Positions 13,742-19,322 of a stretch of DNA of 34,418 nt are shown here, piece after piece; position 1 is the first letter of the stretch, and each line of letters opens with the position of its first letter. The position numbers were made by a program, and so were the translations under genes. The stretch is from a virus. The DNA lies in the IMG/VR virus record IMGVR_UViG_3300040811_000121, positions 1-34,418 of that record. One strand, 5' to 3'. The notes under the pieces were generated by a model. It ran no database searches and had not been told where the DNA came from. It saw nothing but the letters and a program-made list of their open reading frames with translations.

Positions 13742-13993
13742 ATGACAACTTACGACATAACAGCAGAGAGGTTTGTAGTGAAAACAGCAGACGAACTGAC
13801 ACATGAGATCGCTTCCGAAGAGCGGTTCATTACCAAGCAGCAGGCAAAGATGGATCGCATGCGCAGCTTGGAAACAGGCGTTAGATCAAGCACGATCAGC
13901 ACCGACTTGGCAATGTTTGAAATCTCAATCAGCAATGCCGAGGCCCGCATATCAATAATGAAAAAGCAATTGGAGAACATGAAGCATGGTTAA
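13742..13993 (+). CDS. Small coiled-coil protein, first rightward gene
   Basis: An 83-aa protein is read from the ATG at 13742, where AGGA has a better spacing than for the ATG two codons upstream at 13736. The sequence is hydrophilic and helical: TADELTHEIASEERFITKQQ at the start, then a second helix AMFEISISNAEARISIMKKQ. This suggests a two-helix coiled coil. It lies directly downstream of the operator cluster. Its last 8 bp overlap the next gene, so the two are translated together. No family is recognised; a regulatory partner of the next protein is possible but unproven. Confidence 0.65.
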   Translation: MTTYDITAERFVVKTADELTHEIASEERFITKQQAKMDRMRSLETGVRSSTISTDLAMFEISISNAEARISIMKKQLENMKHG

Positions 13994-14411
13994 TACAGTT
14001 AGTGTTGAACGGCGCAATAGCATTAACATGGATAACGTGGACATCAGCCTAGACAACTTTAGAAAGGCATTCGAGCGTGACCCCACGCAAGATGAAATAG
14101 CAATGATGATGAAACTGAAGGCGTTAAAGCAAGAGCGTCAAATCAATACAAGCAACACTGGCAACTTGATGGATCGCAGCAAGGTCAGCCAAGAGCTTGC
14201 CATTGCCCGGGCGAATAGAAAACTTCAGAACAAAGTGAAGTGTACGCCGCGTGGCATTCAGATCAACAAGATGCTGAACTACGGCCTGACTGCCGAGCAG
14301 ATCATGGATGTATTACAGCTATCAGAGGTGCAGGTCAGCGCGACTGTTGATCGGTTCAAGCTGCCTCGCCCTGTGACTGACTTGGTGTTTCACCAGAAAG
14401 TCAGGAATTAA
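13986..14411 (+). CDS. Putative helix-turn-helix DNA-binding protein
   Basis: This 141-aa basic protein has an N-terminal linker and a helical centre (RDPTQDEIAMMMKLKALKQE). Near the C-terminus is the segment MLNYGLTAEQIMDVLQLSEV followed by QVSATVDRFKLPRP. The latter reads like a helix-turn-helix (G-T--QI---L-LS---V---V), as in sigma-region-4 or recombinase-type domains. It is the best candidate for a sequence-specific regulator outside the leftward operon. It could act on the TGCTAGCA sites just upstream, though this is inference. It overlaps the preceding gene by 8 bp and is followed by a large inverted repeat at 14415-14490. Confidence 0.65.
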   Translation: MVNTVSVERRNSINMDNVDISLDNFRKAFERDPTQDEIAMMMKLKALKQERQINTSNTGNLMDRSKVSQELAIARANRKLQNKVKCTPRGIQINKMLNYGLTAEQIMDVLQLSEVQVSATVDRFKLPRPVTDLVFHQKVRN

Positions 14412-14414
14412 TCG

Positions 14415-14490
14415 TGTGGGCTGCGAAGTGTCGGGAATAGCAGAGCCTGCCAGCGTGTATACATATGTAGATACGCTGCCGCAGCCCACA
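14415..14490 (+). repeat. Large nested inverted repeat downstream of the HTH gene
   Basis: Perfect 11-bp arms TGTGGGCTGCG (14415-14425) and CGCAGCCCACA (14480-14490) enclose a second pair CAGCGT/ACGCTG (14451-14456, 14473-14478) around the palindrome TACATATGTA (14460-14469). Only 4 bp separate it from the HTH stop codon. CAAACTTTTATC follows, a weak T tract, so it could be an attenuator, an RNA element or a protein-binding site. Confidence 0.6.
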
Positions 14491-14524
14491 GCAAACTTTT
14501 ATCATACCATAAAGTGAGGACAAC

Positions 14525-14746
14525 ATGGAATTTTTTACAGCGCTCTACATTGAATATGCGATTAAGGGTAGACAGATCGAAACATTTTTGATCCTGCCCA
14601 GCAGCGAAGCCTGCCAGATCGCCATACGCGACAATGAAGATATGTACCAATATTTTTACGCTGATGGTGACGTTAATATGTGGTGCTTGGATACTGGCGT
14701 GATGGCTAAGTCGATCAGACCGAAGCTGCGTCCGAAAGATTTTTAA
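14525..14746 (+). CDS. Unknown 73-aa protein
   Basis: A small protein with a good ribosome site (GTGAGGACAAC before ATG). Alternating segments suggest a small alpha/beta fold: FFTALYIEYAIKGRQIETFL, then SSEACQIAIRDNEDMYQYFY and DGDVNMWCLDTGVMAK. It lies alone between a large inverted repeat and the HNH gene, with gaps of about 110 and 56 bp, so it may have its own control. I recognise no family. An anti-host or regulatory role is possible for a short gene in this position, but nothing shows it. Confidence 0.65.
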   Translation: MEFFTALYIEYAIKGRQIETFLILPSSEACQIAIRDNEDMYQYFYADGDVNMWCLDTGVMAKSIRPKLRPKDF

Positions 14747-14772
14747 GTGTTACATTTTTATGTTATGCTTTG

Positions 14773-14791
14773 CTTGTGTAGCCAACACAAG
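14773..14791 (+). promoter_or_regulatory. Hairpin next to the HNH gene ribosome site
   Basis: A perfect 7-bp stem CTTGTGT/ACACAAG with loop AGCCA ends exactly where the ribosome site GAGGAG (14791-14796) of the HNH gene begins. A hairpin flush against a Shine-Dalgarno sequence before a TTG start can limit or modulate translation. Confidence 0.5.
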
Positions 14792-14802
14792 AGGAGCCAC
14801 CC

Positions 14803-15156
14803 TTGCCATACAAGGACAAGGGGAAACGAGCAGAGCACAATAAAAAGTATGGCGCGGCGTGGTACAAGCGGAACCGTGAGAAAACTATTGCGCGTACAAG
14901 CCTGCGAAAGAAACAAGAAAGGCAAAAGTTTAGGGAATACAAAGCAGGCTTGTCCTGCTTTTTTTGTGGTATGCAGCACCCAGCAGTTATAGACTTCCAC
15001 CACCCAGAAACGTCCGGGGACACAAAGGTCAGCAAGTTAATACAGCAAGGGAGCTTCAAGAGAGCATATGAAGAGGCCGACAAATGCATTCCGCTTTGCG
15101 CCAACTGCCATCGCATCTATCATTGGATTGAAAGAGAGGGAGAAAAAGATGAGTGA
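14803..15156 (+). CDS. HNH endonuclease
   Basis: A 117-aa protein with a TTG start preceded by GAGGAGCCACCC. The N-terminal 45 residues are strongly basic. The nuclease part has CFFC (Cys52/Cys55), then VIDFHHPE (His66-His67) and CIPLCANCHRIYH (Cys99, Cys102, His103). This is the zinc-ribbon plus HH...CxxCH arrangement of HNH nucleases. Family members in phages act as homing endonucleases or, when next to terminase genes, in packaging. This one lies far from terminase in the short rightward module, which favours a mobile or selfish nuclease or a host-DNA-cutting role. The last 8 bp overlap the next gene. Confidence 0.85.
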   Translation: MPYKDKGKRAEHNKKYGAAWYKRNREKTIARTSLRKKQERQKFREYKAGLSCFFCGMQHPAVIDFHHPETSGDTKVSKLIQQGSFKRAYEEADKCIPLCANCHRIYHWIEREGEKDE

Positions 15157-15349
15157 TCTACCAGAGTATTTTATAATTGCCAACAAGATCGTGGAACGCG
15201 CAGAGCGCGGGCTGCCACAGGATCGTTGGATGCGTGGGGATAGTGAGCAAGAAGCCCTAGTGCGGGCTTACATTGCATTGCAAAAAGCTTGCATCAACAT
15301 GCACAACGACATCATCCAGCGCGGCACAGACGCAATGGATATTGATTAG
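15149..15349 (+). CDS. Unknown 66-aa protein, last rightward gene
   Basis: A small helical, acidic protein (DLPEYFIIANKIVERAERG, then DSEQEALVRAYIALQKACIN) starts at the ATG at 15149, behind GAGGGAGAAAAAG. A longer in-frame reading from 15068 would lie inside the HNH gene and is rejected. It overlaps the HNH gene by 8 bp. Its TAG stop overlaps the TAA stop of the convergent leftward gene, so the two units meet with no spacer. The function is unknown. Confidence 0.65.
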   Translation: MSDLPEYFIIANKIVERAERGLPQDRWMRGDSEQEALVRAYIALQKACINMHNDIIQRGTDAMDID

Positions 15350-15552
15350 GGGAACTGCTTGTCTTCTGGTTCCATCTCGCCGAGATCAGATCCAAGCTGA
15401 CGCAACATCAGTTGCAGCTCACGCCGTCTGTCATCATCCTTCTTGGACAGCCCGCCCTTTGGGATGTTGTCCATCAGCTTTTCATATTCCATCTCAAGCG
15501 CGTTGTACTTGTTCATCAACGACTTGCGTTTTTCTTTCATCATGCCCGGCAT
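15346..15552 (-). CDS. Small coiled-coil protein, last leftward gene
   Basis: A 68-aa charged helical protein (MMKEKRKSLMNKYNALEMEY, then DRRRELQLMLRQLGSDLGEM) very likely forms a coiled coil. Its ATG overlaps the TAA of the 18-aa gene (TAATG), which supports both start sites. It is the final gene of the long late unit, after a structural-type protein and tiny basic proteins. A minor virion or assembly role is possible by position only. Confidence 0.65.
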   Translation of the reverse strand: MPGMMKEKRKSLMNKYNALEMEYEKLMDNIPKGGLSKKDDDRRRELQLMLRQLGSDLGEMEPEDKQFP

Positions 15553-15608
15553 TATTTTCCGTAGCCTCCACCCATCATTGATTTCTTCTTGCCTTTTTTC
15601 TTATGCAT
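15552..15608 (-). CDS. 18-aa lysine-rich micro-protein
   Basis: The open frame encodes MHKKKGKKKSMMGGGYGK and nothing else. Its ATG lies inside the last codons of the 239-aa gene (8-bp overlap), and its TAA overlaps the ATG of the 68-aa gene (TAATG). Such double coupling is what every well-supported gene around it shows. The Lys-rich stretch followed by Ser-Met-Met is shared with two other tiny genes of this block (57 aa and 69 aa). Lys/Gly/Met-rich micro-proteins recur in marine phage structural regions, by my recollection. The function is unknown; nucleic-acid or capsid binding is a guess from charge. Confidence 0.55.
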   Translation of the reverse strand: MHKKKGKKKSMMGGGYGK

Positions 15609-16320
15609 ATTTGTCCCTCATTAGTAGTGCTTCAACAAAGATCGACAGCTCGTTTGTACCAGAAGATGACCTTGCTTCAAACTGAAAGTCTGACTTTGGC
15701 GCAACCCGAAACGGTATCTGCCGATCAAATGTCTGCATGTCAGATTGGAATGTGGAGTTAGCCACGCGCAGTATGCGCCCGCTGCTGCTGTCCACTCGGT
15801 TGCGATAGCTGATGTACTTATTCGGGTTCACTGTGCCAGAGGTCAGAGAGATACGAAAGATGTACAAAGAATGCGCAGCCGGGACAGAGAACAAGCAAGC
15901 CTGCGTTGTTCCAATTCCAGCACCAATAAAGCCATAAACAGTCCCGCTGTTTGACAGCGTGATGTCACCCACGTTGCTGCCTGCCAAGATTGTCGCATTG
16001 TTTATGCGATAGAATGAATTGGTAGTTGTGACAGGTGTAGTGCCAGTGACCGTGATGATCTCGGCAATGCTTTCGTAATCAGCATCCAAGCCAGATATGA
16101 CAATCGCCATTGTGTCGGACGCGCTGGTTGATACGACATCCATCTGCACTGCGCTGCTTGGGAAGGCGTATGTGCCAGTGCCGTTCCAAACCGTCTGAAA
16201 GGTAGTGCCGAGCGCAGGAACGTAGCCAAAGATATTCTGAGGAACCAGCTCTGGCAGCCGCTCCGACGCGATCTCCAACAGAGCGTGCGGGCTGTCTACA
16301 TCTTCGTGAAAGTATCCCAT
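15601..16320 (-). CDS. Putative virion structural protein, beta-rich
   Basis: A 239-aa protein with a long beta-strand-like, Thr/Ser/Gly-rich sequence: TFQTVWNGTGTYAFPSSAVQ, then VVSTSASDTMAIVISGLDAD, then ITVTGTTPVTTTNSFYRINN. The WNGTG-Y-FP-SA and STSASDT----I-GLDADY patterns recur in structural proteins of marine podoviruses and myoviruses, which supports a virion role. The C-terminal half (PFRVAPKSDFQFEARSSSG) looks like a surface domain. Start (TGATG) and stop overlaps place it in a chain of tiny basic genes. It may be a decoration or fibre-associated protein; no more precise family is claimed. Confidence 0.7.
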   Translation of the reverse strand: MGYFHEDVDSPHALLEIASERLPELVPQNIFGYVPALGTTFQTVWNGTGTYAFPSSAVQMDVVSTSASDTMAIVISGLDADYESIAEIITVTGTTPVTTTNSFYRINNATILAGSNVGDITLSNSGTVYGFIGAGIGTTQACLFSVPAAHSLYIFRISLTSGTVNPNKYISYRNRVDSSSGRILRVANSTFQSDMQTFDRQIPFRVAPKSDFQFEARSSSGTNELSIFVEALLMRDKYA

Positions 16321-16529
16321 CAGGCTTTCTTCTTCTTGTTCATCATTGATATGCGCTTACCTTTGCGCACAGCTTCCTCTTTGGATGACGCGCCCCAAGC
16401 CTTCAGTGATTTAAGCAGCGGCGTGTCCTTGCCGTCCTTCGTCTTTGTCGGCCCAGGCATCTTGCCCATGCGTTGCAGGAAGGCTGCCCGCCTGCCGCTG
16501 TTGCCTGTTCTTTCCGGGGGTCTACTCAT
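16320..16529 (-). CDS. Small basic protein with SMM tail (69 aa)
   Basis: A Lys/Arg-rich 69-aa protein: RTGNSGRRAAFLQRMGKMPG, then DTPLLKSLKAWGASSKEEAV, ending KGKRISMMNKKKKA. It starts 1 bp after the stop of the 57-aa gene, and its TGA overlaps the next ATG (TGATG). The Ser-Met-Met near a lysine-rich C-terminus is shared with the 57-aa and 18-aa neighbours. No family is recognised. The strong positive charge suggests DNA, RNA or acidic-protein binding, perhaps as a minor virion component. Confidence 0.65.
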   Translation of the reverse strand: MSRPPERTGNSGRRAAFLQRMGKMPGPTKTKDGKDTPLLKSLKAWGASSKEEAVRKGKRISMMNKKKKA

Positions 16530-16530
16530 G

Positions 16531-16704
16531 TCACGACCTGTTCATCATTGATTTCTTTTTCGGCTTCTTCGCTGTCTTTGCAGCAGCCTTAAAGTTTGCA
16601 GCAGTAGGTGCGCCCTTTTCTCCGGGCTTCCTCATGCGCTCACCAGAACCAGCGGCGATCCGAGCACGCTTTTTGTGAATGTTTGCATATAATCCTTCAG
16701 CCAT
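16531..16704 (-). CDS. Small basic protein with KKSMM tail (57 aa)
   Basis: A 57-aa Lys/Arg-rich protein starts at the ATG at 16704, overlapping the endolysin stop by 8 bp. It begins AEGLYANIHKKRARIAAGSG and continues ERMRKPGEKGAPTAANFKAA, then AKTAKKPKKKSMMNRS. The LYANIH-KR-RIA-GSGE-MRKPG-KGAPTA pattern is one I associate with tiny conserved proteins of marine phages, though I cannot verify it here. There are no membrane segments. It is probably a conserved late gene of unknown function, and it was recovered from the coupling of neighbouring start and stop codons. Confidence 0.72.
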   Translation of the reverse strand: MAEGLYANIHKKRARIAAGSGERMRKPGEKGAPTAANFKAAAKTAKKPKKKSMMNRS

Positions 16705-17317
16705 CTAACCACCCATGTATCTTTTGTGTTTGTTCGATCCGATCATATAGACCATGATTGCCGCCATTGATGCGACGAGTTATCTTCTCAATTGTGCCGA
16801 CATCAATGCCATTGTCGGCAATGTCCCACAGTTTGTTTTTATCAAAGTACCACATTGCTGTTTCAAATGCATACTCATTCTCAACAAGCGATGGGTCTTG
16901 CAGCACTTCAATCAGCCGCATGTCTTTGGCAAATGCTCTATAGTTGTCATGCCCGGTGAGCTGAATAAACCCACGGCCTAAAAACTTTGCGGCCTCTTCT
17001 TCTGTTTCGTTGCCCATGCGCCCGGCATACACCTTGCCTGCCAGACCTGTCGGGTTCTTGGCGTATGGCACAGCATCTTCGACTGTCGGGAAGCGCGAAG
17101 GCCAGACCGCCTGTATGCGCTCTGGCGTGCTATAGTACAAGCTTTCCTTGGTGCGCCGAAACCCCGCGCTTTCGTGCGAACACTGCCCAAGAATATGCGC
17201 AGCTCTGATCGGTGTTAGATCGTAGTGCTTTGCGATTGCCCGGGCAGTGTTGGGGCCGAATGCACCGTCAGGTGTGGCACCGCATTTTGCCTGCAAGCAT
17301 TTCATTGCTTCGCTCAT
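16697..17317 (-). CDS. Endolysin, glycoside hydrolase family 19
   Basis: A 206-aa enzyme. The N-terminus (MKCLQAKCGATPDGAFGPNT, residues 5-24) resembles the second half of a peptidoglycan-binding repeat. The catalytic domain then follows, with HILGQCSHESAGF (Glu49) and RTKESLYYS (Glu58), the two GH19 acids. GRGFIQLTGHDNY (about 133-146) is the classic GH19 lysozyme/chitinase motif, and the end is ITRRINGG. It cleaves peptidoglycan glycan strands to lyse the host after holin action. No signal peptide is seen, so release depends on a holin. Its ATG overlaps the three-helix holin stop (ATGA), and its stop overlaps the 57-aa gene. Confidence 0.93.
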   Translation of the reverse strand: MSEAMKCLQAKCGATPDGAFGPNTARAIAKHYDLTPIRAAHILGQCSHESAGFRRTKESLYYSTPERIQAVWPSRFPTVEDAVPYAKNPTGLAGKVYAGRMGNETEEEAAKFLGRGFIQLTGHDNYRAFAKDMRLIEVLQDPSLVENEYAFETAMWYFDKNKLWDIADNGIDVGTIEKITRRINGGNHGLYDRIEQTQKIHGWLDG

Positions 17318-17670
17318 TTCTTTCCTCCAAAGAATTTAGATACAGCTCTTATTCCTAGCGATGATGCTACCACGGCTCCCAACGAAACCTGATACCAATC
17401 GGGCATGTTGGCGAGTGCAGCAAATCCATCGTCTACTACCTGCCTGCCCCAATCACCACAGAACGCTAGGATCATGGGAATGCTGAACAGCAGCGTGATC
17501 CACTCGTCGCGCCAACTGTTCTGCGTAGCGCGTATCGCTTCCAAGTCCCAATCAATCTCACCTGTTAGCTGCTTCTTTTTAATCTCAGCTTCAGTCAGCT
17601 TGACCGCTGTCTTACTTTCTATGTAGGCAGTTGCAAGGCTGCCAACGCTGCCCAGTATTTGACCAATCAT
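17314..17670 (-). CDS. Holin, three-transmembrane GTA-release type
   Basis: A 118-aa membrane protein. The N-terminus has a small hydrophobic or amphipathic segment (IGQILGSVGSLATAY), a charged helix with ESKTAVKLTEAEIKKKQLTG, and the R-TQNSWRDEW motif. A membrane span follows (ITLLFSIPMILAFCGDW) and then a last one (YQVSLGAVVASSLGIRAV), ending in a basic tail (KFFGGKK). This matches the holin of 3TMs family found beside endolysins in gene transfer agents and proteobacterial phages. It is coupled by ATGA overlaps to the small holin upstream and the endolysin downstream. It should form inner-membrane lesions that release the GH19 enzyme. Confidence 0.82.
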   Translation of the reverse strand: MIGQILGSVGSLATAYIESKTAVKLTEAEIKKKQLTGEIDWDLEAIRATQNSWRDEWITLLFSIPMILAFCGDWGRQVVDDGFAALANMPDWYQVSLGAVVASSLGIRAVSKFFGGKK

Positions 17671-17879
17671 TTCTTAGCTCCCGACGAAAAACCAAAGTAT
17701 GCGCCGACAACTGCCGACAGCGATCCGTACATCATCATCAAAACTGCGCTCGCTTCGTTCATTCGAGCTGGATCAAAGATAACTGCGAATGTTGATATTA
17801 TCATCATAGCCAAACAGGCCCATGTCATTCGACGCTTATTAACTTGATAAGCTTCTTTATCAGGAATTAGCTCGTTCAT
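17667..17879 (-). CDS. Small two-helix holin-like membrane protein
   Basis: A 70-aa protein with two hydrophobic spans: RMTWACLAMMIISTFAVIF (about 17-36) and EASAVLMMMYGSLSAVVGAY (about 42-62). It has a polar N-terminus and a short basic C-terminus (GFSSGAKK). The layout fits a class II holin or an antiholin that modulates the larger holin next to it. The two genes overlap by 4 bp. It does not match a family that I can name, so holin versus antiholin is open. Confidence 0.7.
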   Translation of the reverse strand: MNELIPDKEAYQVNKRRMTWACLAMMIISTFAVIFDPARMNEASAVLMMMYGSLSAVVGAYFGFSSGAKK

Positions 17880-17958
17880 CGTAATGCTCCGCTATTCGTT
17901 TATTGCTCGTGATTATAACCACTTTTCCGTCTTTGTCCAAAACTGTATACTTTACCAC
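17860..17958 (-). CDS. Possible 32-aa micro-protein bridging two lysis genes
   Basis: A GTG at 17958 overlaps the stop of the upstream membrane protein and opens a frame VKYTVLDKDGKVVIITSNKR then IAEHYDERANS. The frame fills an otherwise empty 72-bp gap and overlaps the holin start by 20 bp. The amino acid composition looks like a real beta-beta-alpha protein rather than translated spacer. There is only a weak ribosome site (GGGAAA), so it would depend on coupling. The function is unknown. Confidence 0.4.
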   Translation of the reverse strand: MVKYTVLDKDGKVVIITSNKRIAEHYDERANS

Positions 17959-18419
17959 TTTCCCATGTAGACACCTAAGTAATAGATTGCCAGAACAGCA
18001 CCAGTGATTGCCAGCAATACGCCAGCCGCAATCTGGATTTGCTCCATTTTCTTTTCATGTGCTAACTGTGCAGCCTTCTTGGCTGCCTGCCGCTGCTTGC
18101 GGGCTTCCATCTGCCACTGCTGCCAGCGATCCCAAGTGCCGGGCGGTGCGTACAGTCGGCAGTAACTTTCTAACTCTGCACGTTTTTGACGTAGGTTTTC
18201 TAAATGCTGGAACTCTTCCCAATCTCCCTCAGAGCTGCCAGTGATCGCCGTGATCGGGCTGCTCTTCTTTTTCTGGACAGCCTCTTTTACGTCTTCTTCT
18301 GCTGATAGGAATTTGCCAACTGCGCCAATCAGCCCGGCAGTTTCCTTGCCGTTGCCGAGCGCAGTTTTTATCACGCTATAGGCCGCGTTGGCTGCGGCAA
18401 TGCTCTCCAGAATAGCCAT
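17952..18419 (-). CDS. Membrane-anchored lysis-region protein, unknown
   Basis: A protein of about 155 aa is read from the ATG at 18419, which overlaps the TAA of the 52-aa gene as TAATG. A start 11 codons upstream at 18452 lacks any ribosome site. The N-terminus (MAILESIAAANAAYSVIKTA) is helical, with an acidic region (FLSAEEDVKEAVQKKK). The middle reads FQHLENLRQKRAELESYCRL, then APPGTWDRWQQWQMEARKQR, a charged coiled-coil-like helix. It ends with one transmembrane span (IAAGVLLAITGAVLAIYYLG). A single C-terminal anchor with a long charged helix could suit a spanin-like or holin-accessory role, but no family confirms this. Confidence 0.7.
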   Translation of the reverse strand: MAILESIAAANAAYSVIKTALGNGKETAGLIGAVGKFLSAEEDVKEAVQKKKSSPITAITGSSEGDWEEFQHLENLRQKRAELESYCRLYAPPGTWDRWQQWQMEARKQRQAAKKAAQLAHEKKMEQIQIAAGVLLAITGAVLAIYYLGVYMGKW

Positions 18420-18577
18420 TACAAATTCCCATATTCTGCGCAGCCAATCCATGCAGGCTGCAATACAAGATAAGTATACTCTATTTCTGGGGATTTATAA
18501 ATGCACAGCGCCATCGGCATTGCACCGCTGGAAGTGTTGACCCACACATAAACAATGTGGATCAGCACAAATAACAT
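18419..18577 (-). CDS. 52-aa small protein with hydrophobic N-terminus
   Basis: The ATG at 18577 overlaps the TGA of the XhlA-like gene (TGATG), and the TAA overlaps the next ATG (TAATG), so the frame is coupled on both sides. It starts MLFVLIHIVYVWVNTSSGAM, a hydrophobic segment likely to be a signal or membrane anchor. A short soluble part follows (IYKSPEIEYTYLVLQPAWIG). The frame fills what would otherwise be a 124-bp gap. Tiny exported or anchored proteins in lysis cassettes can be spanin subunits, but there is no convincing lipobox here. The function is unknown. Confidence 0.55.
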   Translation of the reverse strand: MLFVLIHIVYVWVNTSSGAMPMALCIYKSPEIEYTYLVLQPAWIGCAEYGNL

Positions 18578-18771
18578 CAGCCCATCTTCATTAAGACCGC
18601 AACAAGCATCGCAATGATCGTACCCGCTGCACCAATCAACAGACTTTCAATCCGCTTGATCCGCGTAAAGACTTCTTTGAACTGTATTCTGACTTCGGTC
18701 TTAACCTCAATCACTTCCTTTTCCAGTCCGTCAATGCGCTCATGCGCGGATGCAACAGTACGTTTGTCCAT
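18577..18771 (-). CDS. XhlA/hemolysin-like small membrane protein
   Basis: A 64-aa protein with an N-terminal amphipathic coiled coil (SAHERIDGLEKEVIEVKTEV, then RIQFKEVFTRIKRIESL) and a single C-terminal membrane span (IGAAGTIIAMLVAVLM). This is the architecture of the XhlA (hemolysin XhlA) family, which assists holins in some phages. The ribosome site GAGGAACGAG precedes the ATG. It opens the lysis block: XhlA-like, small exported protein, anchored protein, two holins, endolysin. Confidence 0.75.
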   Translation of the reverse strand: MDKRTVASAHERIDGLEKEVIEVKTEVRIQFKEVFTRIKRIESLLIGAAGTIIAMLVAVLMKMG

Positions 18772-18781
18772 CTCGTTCCTC

Positions 18782-19291
18782 TTACGGTGCTACAGGCCAA
18801 TCGGCATCATCTAGGTTAGGCCACGCATCTAAGTCTGATAGATCACGCAGCTCTTGGCGGTATGTCGCCCAAGCAGTCTTGGCTTCATTGGTCAATGGGC
18901 TGTCATTCATCTGCGTCCAATCGCTGTCAGCTAATAGCTGGTTGCGTGTGGCACGATGACCCTCGGCAGTCTTGGCATCTAGCCCTGCCTGATATGCCGC
19001 CTCATGCTCTGCCTTGGTTGTCGTAACGCCATCTTCTGTAGTGTCTTGGAACATGTCACGAGCAACGTAGTTCTCCACCCAGTTACCATTGGCATCTTGG
19101 ACAACACCATCACGCACTGACACCTGATAGTCGCCTACTGTAGCCGCTGGGCTGCGTAGCACTGGGTCAAGGTCTAGTGCGTCTAAAGTTGCCGCTTTCC
19201 ATACACGAGGTAGGGACATGTTGGGGTTAGCTGCCCTGATCTGCCCTTGCGTCATTACAACGCCAGTAGTTCTATTACGATATTCGCCCAT
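18782..19291 (-). CDS. Tail assembly chaperone-like / fibre-associated protein
   Basis: A 169-aa protein. The C-terminal region RNQLLADSDWTQMNDSPLTN, then AKTAWATYRQELRDLSDL and AWPNL---DWP, is the R--LL--SDWTQ--D-----K--W--YRQ-LRD------WP signature of the phage tail assembly chaperone domain that ends many fibre-associated proteins. The N-terminal half (YRNRTTGVVMTQGQIRAANP) resembles small fibre-chaperone partners. It lies immediately downstream of the large fibre-like gene, the expected place for a fibre assembly factor. The start has AAGGATCAAATAAC upstream. Confidence 0.72.
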   Translation of the reverse strand: MGEYRNRTTGVVMTQGQIRAANPNMSLPRVWKAATLDALDLDPVLRSPAATVGDYQVSVRDGVVQDANGNWVENYVARDMFQDTTEDGVTTTKAEHEAAYQAGLDAKTAEGHRATRNQLLADSDWTQMNDSPLTNEAKTAWATYRQELRDLSDLDAWPNLDDADWPVAP

Positions 19292-19322
19292 GTTATTTGA
19301 TCCTTATACTATGGGGTTGAGC

